Assembly: GCA_948468325.1 (NCBI GenBank)
Contig: CAOKHR010000126.1
Span: forward strand, 1-7,054
From: an uncultured Lachnospiraceae bacterium
Lineage (GTDB): Bacteria; Bacillota; Clostridia; Lachnospirales; Lachnospiraceae
Direction of reading: 5' to 3'
DNA: 7,054 bases
Numbering within the stretch: position 1 is the stretch's first letter; the number at the start of each line of letters is the position of its first letter. This document shows positions 1 through 6,492 of this stretch, piece by piece. The position numbers and the translations under genes were made by a program. The notes below the pieces were generated by a model. It saw only the letters and a program-made list of their open reading frames with translations, was not told the origin of the DNA and made no database searches.

Positions 1-41
1 CGGATTCGTGACTGGAGTTCAGACGTGTGCTCTTCCGATCT
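1..41 (+). other. Illumina adapter remnant (i7/Read 2 side), not biological
   Basis: Positions 8-41 match the TruSeq-type index-primer sequence, beginning GTGACTGGAGTTCAGACG and ending GCTCTTCCGATCT at 41. The seven bases before it (1-7) are where a partial i7 index would sit. This is read-through adapter left in the assembly, so genomic sequence starts at base 42. Confidence 0.97.
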
Positions 42-430
42 ACAGAAGAATAGGCAAGTGCAATCTTATCCGCATAAATAGTAGCAACCGTTTTTGGTGA
101 GATTTCTCCGAAAATTAAAATGAGAAACGTTAAAATTCCGGTTGCTATTCCTGCCCCCATGCTGCCAAACAGTTTCGTTGCAAGTGTTGTTGCAATAGAA
201 GATGCTGACAGATTGACAATATTATTGCCGATTAAAATAGCGGAAAGCATTTTGTGCATGTCATCTGTAATTTTGAGTACCCGTATTGCCTTTTTACTGC
301 CGCTTTCAGCTAAAGTGCGCATGCGGATGCGGTTTACAGTCGTAAAAGCAGTTTCCGCAGAAGAGAAAAATGAAGACAGCAACAATAAAATTACCAATAT
401 AATAAGCTGTGTGATTGAAATTGAATCCAA
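42..430 (-). CDS. CNNM/CorB-family (DUF21) transmembrane protein, hemolysin C-like; C-terminal part missing
   Basis: This is the first 129 codons of a minus-strand gene cut off by the end of the insert. Translation gives MDSISITQLIILVILLLLSS, then FFSSAETAFTTVNRIRMR, GNNIVNLSASSIATTLATKLFG (about residues 69-89) and FGEISPKTVA (107-116). These are hallmark motifs of the CNNM transmembrane domain. Hydrophobic segments fall near 7-24, 60-80 and 94-110. The family usually continues with a fourth helix, a CBS pair and a CorC/HlyC C-terminal domain, none of which is inside the window. Members are linked to Mg2+/Co2+ transport or efflux; the older name 'hemolysin' is unlikely to describe the function. 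The start is TTG at 430-428, chosen because AAGGAGG lies at 445-439, eight bases upstream, and no suitable ATG exists. It is divergent from glgP. The family is clear; the transported ion is not. Confidence 0.9.
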
Positions 431-438
431 AAGTATTA

Positions 439-445
439 CCTCCTT
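439..445 (-). promoter_or_regulatory. Ribosome binding site fixing the TTG start of the CNNM gene
   Basis: On the minus strand a perfect AAGGAGG sits eight bases before the TTG at 430-428. It decides the start because no in-frame ATG or GTG is placed as well. Confidence 0.8.
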
Positions 446-543
446 AGGATAGATTGTACAGATTTCAGGCACATCGTCAATATACAATTTCAACAATTTA
501 TATTTTTTTTAGGAAAATATAGAAACAATATTGGATAGAACTG

Positions 544-552
544 TGCTATAAT
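544..552 (+). promoter_or_regulatory. Extended -10 promoter for glgP (P1)
   Basis: TGCTATAAT is a perfect extended -10 (TGnTATAAT). No good -35 hexamer lies 16-18 bases upstream, where the sequence reads about AACAAT, as is common for extended -10 promoters. The region upstream (about 481-520) is rich in A and T runs. The predicted transcript start is near 558-560, giving a 5' leader of about 120 bases that contains both repeat hairpins. Confidence 0.7.
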
Positions 553-565
553 AAAACAGATATTA

Positions 566-601
566 TATACTTTATGAGACCGCTTGCAAAGGCGTGTCAT
601 A
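566..601 (+). repeat. Leader repeat unit A (imperfect direct repeat with hairpin potential)
   Basis: The unit starts TATACTTTATG (566-576), identical to the start of unit B. It can fold with an inner stem CGCTT (581-585)/AGGCG (590-594), including one U-G pair, closed by GCAA, a GNRA-type tetraloop. An outer stem TATGA (573-577)/TCATA (597-601) can also form. It could act as an RNA element in the glgP leader or as a DNA operator, since the core is an interrupted palindrome. Confidence 0.6.
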
Positions 602-602
602 C

Positions 603-613
603 TGGGATGCCCA
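603..613 (+). repeat. Small hairpin between the two leader repeats
   Basis: TGGG-ATG-CCCA forms a four-base-pair inverted repeat with a three-base loop, lying exactly between repeat units A and B. It is short and could be chance. With A and B it would make three consecutive hairpins in the glgP leader. There is no U-tract after any of them, so a simple intrinsic attenuator is not supported. Confidence 0.35.
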
Positions 614-618
614 AAGGG

Positions 619-653
619 TATACTTTATGGGAGCGCCTGGAAGGCGTGGTATA
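619..653 (+). repeat. Leader repeat unit B (imperfect direct repeat with hairpin potential)
   Basis: This is the second copy of the unit at 566-601. It shares TATACTTTATG (619-629), then CGCCT (634-638), a GGA loop and AGGCG (642-646) as a perfect five-base-pair stem. Relative to unit A, the U-G pair becomes C-G, so pairing is kept although the sequence changed. A weaker outer stem TATG (626-629)/TATA (650-653) is possible. The unit runs into a perfect TATAAT at 650-655. Confidence 0.6.
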
Positions 654-655
654 AT
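647..655 (+). promoter_or_regulatory. Candidate second extended -10 promoter for glgP (P2)
   Basis: TGGTATAAT fits TGnTATAAT exactly and overlaps the 3' edge of repeat B. There is no recognisable -35. Transcription would begin near 662, just ahead of the ribosome binding site, giving a leader of under 20 bases that bypasses the hairpins. It rests on the motif alone. Confidence 0.4.
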
Positions 656-679
656 TTACACAAAATATGGAGGTAAAGT

Positions 680-2935
680 ATGAATTTAGAAAGTATTATC
701 AAAGAAAGATTTGACAGATCAGTAAAAGACTGTACAAATGAAGAATTGTACTATGCACTGCTGGAAATGACAAAAAAAATGGCAAAAGGAAGAGAAAGCA
801 GCGCCGGAAAGAAAAAACTATACTATATTTCTGCGGAATTTCTGATTGGTAAATTATTATCCAACAATTTAATCAATCTCGGTATTTATGATGAAGTCAA
901 AGAGCTCTTAGAGAAAAACGGCAAAAGCTTAAGTGAAATTGAATCTGTAGAACCGGAACCGTCTTTGGGAAACGGCGGCCTTGGAAGACTGGCAGCCTGC
1001 TTTTTAGATTCGATTGCAACACTTGGTTTAAACGGAGACGGTATCGGACTGAATTATCATTATGGATTGTTCCGTCAGGTGTTTGATAATAATTTACAGC
1101 GTGAAACGCCGAATCCGTGGATAGAAAAAGAAAGCTGGCTTGAAAAAACAGACAAATCCTATCAGATTCCGTTTGGAGGATTTACGTTAAATTCCAGAAT
1201 GTATGACATAGATGTGACAGGATACGACAACCGTACGACAAAGCTGCATTTATTTGATGTTGAGACGGTAGATGAGAGCATTGTAAATGGAGACGGTATT
1301 CATTTTGACAAAGAGGATATTGCAAAGAATCTGACATTGTTCTTATATCCGGACGACAGTGATGAACAGGGTCGTTTGCTTCGTATTTACCAGCAGTATT
1401 TTATGGTGAGCAGCGGTGCGCGGCTGATTTTAGAAGAAGCCGAAGAAAGAGGCTGTAATTTACATGATCTTGCGGATTATGCAGTTATTCAGATCAACGA
1501 TACACATCCGACGATGGTAATTCCGGAGCTGATCCGCCTGCTGCTTGAGAGGGGCATATTGATGGATGAAGCAATTGAAATCGTGTCCAGAACGTGTGCT
1601 TATACAAATCATACCATTTTGGCGGAGGCACTCGAAAAATGGCCGGTTCGTTATCTGGAGAAAGTAGTTCCGCAGCTTATGCCGATTATTTATGAACTGA
1701 ATAACCGTGTGAGAAAAAAATACGAAGATGAATCGGTCGCGATTGTTGACAGCGAAAAAAGAGTTCACATGGCGCATATCGACATTCATTACGGATACAG
1801 TGTAAACGGAGTGGCATATCTTCATACGGAGATTTTAAAGAATTCCGAATTAAATAATTTCTATCGGATTTATCCGGAGAAATTTAACAACAAGACAAAC
1901 GGCATCACATTCCGCCGATGGCTTCTGCATTGCAACAGAGAACTTTCCGCTCTTTTAGAAGAGTTAATCGGAGAAGGCTTTAAAAAAGATGCCATGGAGC
2001 TGGAAAAACTGTCGGCTTTTGCAGAGGATGAGGCGGTATTGGCACGTCTTACAGAAGTAAAACGGAAAAGCAAATCAGAGCTGAAAGATTATCTGAAAAA
2101 GACACAGGGAATTGAACTGAATGAAAATTCGATTTATGATATTCAGATTAAGCGTCTGCATGAATATAAAAGACAGCAGATGAACGCACTTTATGTCATA
2201 CATAAATATTTTGAGATTAAAGACGGCAAAAAGCCGACGACTCCGATTACTGTAATTTTTGGCGCAAAAGCTGCACCGGCATATATCATAGCAAAAGATA
2301 TTATTCATTTGATTCTCTGTCTGCAGCAGCTGATTGACAGTGATCCGGAGGTTTCGCCTTATTTAAAAGTTGTTATGGTCGAAAACTACAATGTAACGCT
2401 TGCCGAGAAATTAATTCCGGCGGCAGATATTCATGAACAGATTTCTCTGGCATCCAAAGAGGCCAGCGGAACCAGCAATATGAAATTTATGTTAAACGGC
2501 GCGGTCGCCCTTGGAACAATGGACGGTGCAAATGTAGAAATAGCCGAACTGGTTGGAGACGATAATATATTTATTTTCGGTGAATCAAGCGATACCGTAA
2601 TTGAACATTACGAAAAGGCAGATTATGTGTCAAAAGATTATTATGAAGCAGATGCAGACATTAAGCGCGCCGTAGATTTTATAGTCAGTGATGAGATGCT
2701 GGAAATCGGACAGGAAGAAAATTTAAAACGTCTTTATAATGAGCTGCTGAATAAAGACTGGTTTATGACACTGCTTGATTTCCAATCTTATGTAAAAGAA
2801 AAAGAGAGAGCGTTAAAAGCATATGAAGACCGCAGTGCATGGGCGAGAAAGATGCTGGTTAATATCAGCAAAGCCGGGTTTTTCTCTTCGGACAGAACGA
2901 TTGCGCAGTATAATAATGAGGTTTGGAAGCTGTAA
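680..2935 (+). CDS. glgP: Glycogen/starch/alpha-glucan phosphorylase (GT35)
   Basis: A complete 751-residue cytoplasmic enzyme that removes terminal alpha-1,4-linked glucose from glycogen or maltodextrin with phosphate, giving glucose 1-phosphate. Visible family landmarks are SLGNGGLGRLAACFLDS (from residue 95), TNHTILAEALEKW (from 309), NKTNGITFRRWL (404-415), IQIKRLHEYKRQQMN (from 488) and EASGTSNMKF (594-603), whose Lys602 is the expected pyridoxal-phosphate lysine. DGANVEI follows. The start ATG has GGAGG (669-673) six bases upstream, and the protein begins directly with the catalytic fold. It is shorter than the roughly 800-840 residues of E. coli and animal enzymes, lacking an N-terminal extension of the animal phosphoserine type. 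That fits constitutive activity controlled at expression level. It stands alone with its own promoter region and no other glg genes nearby. glgP and malP products are hard to separate by sequence, so substrate chain length is open. Confidence 0.97.
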   Translation: MNLESIIKERFDRSVKDCTNEELYYALLEMTKKMAKGRESSAGKKKLYYISAEFLIGKLLSNNLINLGIYDEVKELLEKNGKSLSEIESVEPEPSLGNGGLGRLAACFLDSIATLGLNGDGIGLNYHYGLFRQVFDNNLQRETPNPWIEKESWLEKTDKSYQIPFGGFTLNSRMYDIDVTGYDNRTTKLHLFDVETVDESIVNGDGIHFDKEDIAKNLTLFLYPDDSDEQGRLLRIYQQYFMVSSGARLILEEAEERGCNLHDLADYAVIQINDTHPTMVIPELIRLLLERGILMDEAIEIVSRTCAYTNHTILAEALEKWPVRYLEKVVPQLMPIIYELNNRVRKKYEDESVAIVDSEKRVHMAHIDIHYGYSVNGVAYLHTEILKNSELNNFYRIYPEKFNNKTNGITFRRWLLHCNRELSALLEELIGEGFKKDAMELEKLSAFAEDEAVLARLTEVKRKSKSELKDYLKKTQGIELNENSIYDIQIKRLHEYKRQQMNALYVIHKYFEIKDGKKPTTPITVIFGAKAAPAYIIAKDIIHLILCLQQLIDSDPEVSPYLKVVMVENYNVTLAEKLIPAADIHEQISLASKEASGTSNMKFMLNGAVALGTMDGANVEIAELVGDDNIFIFGESSDTVIEHYEKADYVSKDYYEADADIKRAVDFIVSDEMLEIGQEENLKRLYNELLNKDWFMTLLDFQSYVKEKERALKAYEDRSAWARKMLVNISKAGFFSSDRTIAQYNNEVWKL

Positions 2936-2950
2936 CCGGAATAATTTTGA

Positions 2951-2979
2951 TTGAAATGCCCGCGTCTTTTTGCTATACT
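2951..2979 (+). promoter_or_regulatory. Sigma-A-type promoter for the GT26-like/yitT unit
   Basis: TTGAAA (2951-2956), a spacer of exactly 17 bases, then TATACT (2974-2979), with TG at 2971-2972 adding an extended -10. The predicted start of transcription is near 2985-2987. It begins 16 bases after the glgP stop codon and lies inside the longest open frame of the next gene, so that gene's start must be downstream. No intrinsic terminator is visible between glgP and this promoter, so some read-through from glgP is possible. Confidence 0.8.
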
Positions 2980-3036
2980 GCATACATATCTTTCAAAAAA
3001 ATGGAAAAACTAACTAAAATCAGGGATATGATAGAA

Positions 3037-3732
3037 ATGACTGACAATAAAAAAATAGATATTTTAGGAATCCGTGTAGATAACTATACGGTCAGGGAAT
3101 CTTTGCTGCGGCTGGATTCTTACCTTGGCAGTACCGTATTAAATATTATAGAGACTGTGACTATGGAGCAGCTGGTTTCATCGGATGAGTTTCCCGAGAT
3201 CAGAGATTGTTTAAAGCAGGCAGATCTTTGCATCGTTGGTGAATACGAAATTTTATTGGCAGCAAATGGAGCTACGGAGCAGAGAATACGGGAAGTGCGT
3301 AATCAGGATTTTCTGCATGAACTGCTCAAACGGATCGTGCGAAGCCAAAAGCGCGTATTTTTGGTTGCCATGACAAATATGCAGATTCAGCAGATGAAAG
3401 AAAGTTTTCTGGAACTGGTTTCTGAATTTGTATCGGTAGGAGATTTTGCAGTGGAAGAGTGTGCAGAGGATATGGATACGATTGTAAACGAGATCAATGG
3501 AGCAACGCCTGATATTGTGATTTCCGCACTTGCATCTCCGGTAGAAGAATCATTTATTTTGTCTCATAAAGACAAGATCGGGACAAGCGTATGGTATGGC
3601 ATACGGGATTCCTATTGTCAGGGACAGGGAAAAATTCAGGTAGGAAAAACATTAAAAAAGATTGTCCTGAAAGGGAGACTGCAACATGTTGTATCCAAAT
3701 ATGAACAAAATAAGAGCAAGGACAGGAAATAA
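3037..3732 (+). CDS. WecG/TagA/CpsF (GT26)-like protein, probably catalytically degenerate
   Basis: A 231-residue soluble protein whose layout follows GT26 N-acetylmannosaminyl-transferase-like enzymes of teichoic acid and capsule synthesis. It has KIDILGIRVDNYTVRE at the N-terminus, QADLCIVGEYEILLAANGA (61-79), a hydrophobic strand at KRVFLVA (105-111), and PDIVISALASPVEESFI (158-174). The defining motifs are altered. Where active members have DG, with the Asp reported as catalytic base in TagA, this one has G68-E69. The PxQE motif reads P168-V-E170-E, so the Gln is lost. No RAP-type C-terminal motif is seen; the tail is basic (KTLKKIVLKGRLQ). It may be a non-enzymatic or divergent relative. 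The open frame extends back to 2923, but a promoter at 2951-2979 excludes that start. ATG 3037 has AGGGA (3022-3026) ten bases upstream; ATG 3001 and 3028 lack usable sites. It is cotranscribed with the YitT gene three bases downstream. Confidence 0.7.
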   Translation: MTDNKKIDILGIRVDNYTVRESLLRLDSYLGSTVLNIIETVTMEQLVSSDEFPEIRDCLKQADLCIVGEYEILLAANGATEQRIREVRNQDFLHELLKRIVRSQKRVFLVAMTNMQIQQMKESFLELVSEFVSVGDFAVEECAEDMDTIVNEINGATPDIVISALASPVEESFILSHKDKIGTSVWYGIRDSYCQGQGKIQVGKTLKKIVLKGRLQHVVSKYEQNKSKDRK

Positions 3733-3735
3733 AAT

Positions 3736-4611
3736 ATGAGGTGGCTGAACAAGAGACCATTGTATGTAGATTGTCTGATGATTGCGGCCGGAACGGCAGG
3801 GATTGCGCTTGCAATTCAATGGTTTTATGATCCGGTCGGGCTTGTTACCGGCGGATTTACCGGTATTGCAATTATTGTGAAAATGACAGGCGCGTCAATA
3901 GCAGAAGACGGCATACCACTGTGGTTTACAAACCTGATATTAAACATCCCCGTGTTTCTGGCGGCCCTGAAAATGAAAGGAAAACGTTTTGTCGGCAGAA
4001 CCGGATTTGCAACGATACTGCTTTCGGTATGGCTGTATGTGATTCCCTCTATGGATATGGCGCAGCAGGATGCGATGCTTGCATCTGTTTTTGGCGGCGT
4101 CATATCCGGTATAGGTATGGGATTTGTACTTTTAGCCAGGGCTACAACAGGAGGAACGGATCTTGTAGCGGTTTTAATCCAGAAAAAAATACGCCATTAT
4201 TCGGTTGTTTCGATTATGCAGGTGATTGACGGTGTGATTGTGCTTGCAGGGTTGTACGTGTTTGGCCCAAAAGTCGGACTTTATGCTGTAATTGCAATTT
4301 ATATTACGGCAAAAGTCTCTGATGCATGGCTGGAAGGCATGAAATTTTCCAAAGCTGCGTTTATCATTACCGATTATTACAGTGAAGTGTCGAAAGCGCT
4401 GATGGAGCAGTTAAAGCGCGGAATGACAGGACTTTATGCAAGAGGAATGTATTCCGGTGAAGAAAAGTGCATGCTTTACTGCGTTGTTTCCAAAAAAGAA
4501 ATTGTAGATTTAAAAGAAATTGTAGTTGAGATTGACCCGCATGCCTTTGTAATCGTATCTGACGCAAGAGAAGTTTTGGGCGAAGGTTTTATAGAGTATG
4601 GAAGAATTTGA
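3736..4611 (+). CDS. YitT family membrane protein with C-terminal DUF2179 domain
   Basis: A 291-residue integral membrane protein, close to the usual YitT length. Hydrophobic segments lie roughly at 11-30, 35-50, 63-80, 88-105, 115-133, 155-175 and 178-195. The family signatures P-x-G-L-V-T-G-G-F-T-G (33-43) and R-A-T-T-G-G-T-D-L (135-143) are intact. Residues about 205-285 form the soluble DUF2179 domain (SKAAFIITDYYSEVSKAL through FVIVSDAREVLGEGF). The molecular function of the family is not established; transport or small-molecule sensing has been suggested for relatives. AGGA (3724-3727) sits eight bases before the ATG, and only three bases separate it from the previous stop, so it is translated from the same message as the GT26-like gene. 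A terminator overlaps its stop codon and ends the unit. Confidence 0.92.
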   Translation: MRWLNKRPLYVDCLMIAAGTAGIALAIQWFYDPVGLVTGGFTGIAIIVKMTGASIAEDGIPLWFTNLILNIPVFLAALKMKGKRFVGRTGFATILLSVWLYVIPSMDMAQQDAMLASVFGGVISGIGMGFVLLARATTGGTDLVAVLIQKKIRHYSVVSIMQVIDGVIVLAGLYVFGPKVGLYAVIAIYITAKVSDAWLEGMKFSKAAFIITDYYSEVSKALMEQLKRGMTGLYARGMYSGEEKCMLYCVVSKKEIVDLKEIVVEIDPHAFVIVSDAREVLGEGFIEYGRI

Positions 4612-4651
4612 GAAAATGCATAAAATTATTGTATTTTCTCTTTCTTTTTTT
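4610..4651 (+). terminator. Rho-independent terminator after the yitT-family gene
   Basis: GAGAAAATGCA (4610-4620) pairs with TGTATTTTCTC (4630-4640): eleven base pairs including one G-U, with a nine-base loop. The T-rich tract TTTCTTTTTTT (4641-4651) follows directly. The stem begins inside the TGA stop codon (4609-4611), so a ribosome at the stop would cover its base. The stem is A+T-rich but long, and the U-tract is strong. Confidence 0.88.
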
Positions 4652-4708
4652 GTGATTTTAGCTTAAAATATGAAGTGGGAATTTATATTTTGGAGAAGGA
4701 GAACGGGT

Positions 4709-5797
4709 ATGATTTCAAATCAGATACTACAGAATACAATTGATGGGTTAAAGGAGATTACAAAAATTGATTTCTGCATTCTTGATACTGCAGGTAAAGT
4801 ACTGGCTGCTACGTTTTCAGGTGCTGAAGATTATGTGCAGGAGGCAGGAAGTTTTGCCGGTTCTTCTGCAGATTCGCAGATTATGCACGGGTATCATTTT
4901 TTTAAGATATTTGATGATCGCCAGCTGGAATATGTTCTTCTTGCCAACGGCGGCGGCGACGGAGTTTACATGGTAGGAAAGATGGCCGTTTTCCAGATTC
5001 AGAATTTACTTGTAGCATATAAAGAAAGATTCGATAAAGATAATTTTATTAAAAATCTGCTGTTGGATAATCTTCTTTTAGTAGATATTTATAACCGCTC
5101 CGAGAAACTTCATATTGACATGCAGGCCCGCCGGGTGGTATATATCATTGAGACGGACCGCGACAAAGACGGCAGTGATTTAAAAAAAATTAAGGGCATT
5201 TACGGCAGCCGCGCACAGGATTTTGTGACGGCAGTAGATGAAAAAGATATTATTGTAGTAAAAGAGCTTTCGGAAAATGAAACTTATGAAGATTTATATA
5301 AGACGGCCGAAGTGATGCTTGATCTGTTAAGAGACGAGGCAAAGAAAGAGATCCATATTGCGTACGGCACAATTGTAGGAGAGATCAAGGAAGTATCCCG
5401 TTCTTATAAAGAGGCCAGAATGGCGCTCGACGTAAGCAAAATCTTTTTTCCGGAAAAAAATGTTGTGGCTTATTCGACACTGGGAATCGGACGTTTGATT
5501 TACCAGCTTCCGATTCCGCTTTGCAAAATGTTTATCCGGGAGATTTTTGACAATAAGTCACCGGATGATTTTGATGAAGAGACTTTGGTGACGATTAATA
5601 AATTTTTTGAAAATAATCTGAATGTATCCGAAACTTCGCGTCAGCTTTACATTCACAGAAATACGCTGGTATACCGGCTGGATAAACTTCAGAAAAGCAC
5701 GGGACTGGATCTGCGTGTGTTTGAAGATGCCATAACCTTTAAAATTGCTCTTATGGTTGTAAAGTATATGAAGTATATGGAGGCATTGGATTACTGA
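4709..5797 (+). CDS. CdaR/PucR-type transcriptional regulator
   Basis: A 362-residue one-component regulator. Residues 1-135 resemble the putative sugar-diacid recognition domain of CdaR-like proteins (LQNTIDGLKEITKIDFCILD, then GKVLAATFSG). Residues about 137-250 match the CdaR GGDEF-like domain, ending with the typical AYGTIVGEIKEVSRSYKEARMAL. Residues about 290-350 are the PucR C-terminal helix-turn-helix (HTH_30), with NLNVSETSRQLYIHRNTLVYRLDKL. The GGDEF-like region carries no GGDEF signature, so it should not make cyclic di-GMP. The start at 4709 is chosen because AAGGAG (4696-4701) lies seven bases upstream; the ATG at 4670 has no such site. It stands 14 bases before ftsE and follows a strong terminator, so it heads the ftsEX operon. 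No convincing promoter hexamers were found between 4652 and 4692, though weak -10-like TAAAAT and TATATT occur. Ligand and target are unknown; autoregulation of this operon is an inference. Confidence 0.88.
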   Translation: MISNQILQNTIDGLKEITKIDFCILDTAGKVLAATFSGAEDYVQEAGSFAGSSADSQIMHGYHFFKIFDDRQLEYVLLANGGGDGVYMVGKMAVFQIQNLLVAYKERFDKDNFIKNLLLDNLLLVDIYNRSEKLHIDMQARRVVYIIETDRDKDGSDLKKIKGIYGSRAQDFVTAVDEKDIIVVKELSENETYEDLYKTAEVMLDLLRDEAKKEIHIAYGTIVGEIKEVSRSYKEARMALDVSKIFFPEKNVVAYSTLGIGRLIYQLPIPLCKMFIREIFDNKSPDDFDEETLVTINKFFENNLNVSETSRQLYIHRNTLVYRLDKLQKSTGLDLRVFEDAITFKIALMVVKYMKYMEALDY

Positions 5798-5811
5798 TTT
5801 AGGAGGCATTC

Positions 5812-6492
5812 ATGATCAAATTGGAACACGTCAGCAAAGCTTATTCTGCCGGAATACCGGCACTGAATGATGTGAATCTGGAGATAGGAGAAGGAGAATT
5901 TGTATTTGTTGTGGGGGACAGCGGTTCCGGAAAATCTACGCTGATTAAGCTGCTGTTAAAAGAACTGGAACCTACGGAAGGCACAATTACAATCAACAGC
6001 AGAAAGTTACATACCATAAGCCACAGACAAATCCCTAAGTTCAGGCGGAATATCGGCGTGGTTTTTCAGGATTTCAGGTTGTTAAAAGACAGAAATGTAT
6101 ACGATAACGTGGCATTTGCACAAAGAGTCATCGGCGCGTCTGTCAGAGAATCCCGCAGAAAGGTACCGCAGATGCTTTCTATGGTAGGTCTTGCAGCAAA
6201 ATACAAGTCATTTCCGAAACAGCTTTCCGGAGGAGAGCAGCAGCGTGTGGCAATCGCACGGGCGCTTGTGAACCGTCCGAAGATTCTGCTTGCGGACGAA
6301 CCGACCGGTAATCTGGACTCCAATAATGCCTGGGAGATTATGAAACTGCTGGAAGAGATTAATGAGCGCGGAACAACAGTTGTAGTTGTTACTCATAATA
6401 TGGAAATTGTAAAAGTGATGAATAAGCGTGTCATTACAATAAAAAAAGGCGTCATTATTTCTGATGAGGACGGTGGCAGCGATGAGGATTAG
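5812..6492 (+). CDS. ftsE: Cell division ATP-binding protein FtsE
   Basis: A complete 226-residue ABC ATPase acting at the inner face of the membrane with FtsX. In Gram-positive bacteria the FtsEX complex switches on peptidoglycan hydrolases (CwlO in Bacillus subtilis, PcsB in pneumococcus). Motifs seen are Walker A GDSGSGKST (35-43), Q-loop Gln86 in VFQDFRLL, signature LSGGEQQR (138-145), Walker B ILLADEP with Glu163, D-loop NLD (167-169) and switch His195. VFQDFRLL is characteristic of FtsE. Walker A has GDSGSGKS where GPSGAGKS is commoner, a variant compatible with activity. The start has AGGAGG (5801-5806) five bases upstream, 14 bases after the regulator's stop. The 3' end overlaps ftsX by 11 bases, which points to translational coupling. 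Confidence 0.95.
   Translation: MIKLEHVSKAYSAGIPALNDVNLEIGEGEFVFVVGDSGSGKSTLIKLLLKELEPTEGTITINSRKLHTISHRQIPKFRRNIGVVFQDFRLLKDRNVYDNVAFAQRVIGASVRESRRKVPQMLSMVGLAAKYKSFPKQLSGGEQQRVAIARALVNRPKILLADEPTGNLDSNNAWEIMKLLEEINERGTTVVVVTHNMEIVKVMNKRVITIKKGVIISDEDGGSDED

Noticed and set aside
120..452. Plus-strand open frame of 110 codons
   Set aside because: It is the antisense of a clear CNNM/DUF21 coding region, has no ribosome binding site, and its translation shows no recognisable domain.
566..653. CRISPR array or mobile-element ends
   Set aside because: There are only two imperfect copies with one short spacer, no cas genes and no transposase, so neither reading is supported.
553..679. Known riboswitch or transcription attenuator in the glgP leader
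   Set aside because: I recognise no known aptamer core, and none of the hairpins is followed by a U-tract, so only an uncharacterised structured or repeat leader is reported.
1460..2308. Several minus-strand open frames inside glgP
   Set aside because: They are shadows of the conserved glgP frame, with no ribosome binding sites and no recognisable protein features.
3921..4229. Plus-strand alternative frame within the YitT-family gene
   Set aside because: It lies wholly inside a conserved membrane protein gene in another frame, and its composition does not look like a real protein.
4670..4708. Earlier ATG (4670) as the start of the CdaR/PucR-type regulator
   Set aside because: There is no ribosome binding site before it, the extra residues (rich in W, F and R) do not fit the domain, and ATG 4709 has AAGGAG at ideal spacing.
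6464..6481. Earlier ATG (6464) as the start of ftsX
   Set aside because: No ribosome binding site is placed for it. ATG 6482 has GGTGG five bases upstream and gives the expected MRIS N-terminus.
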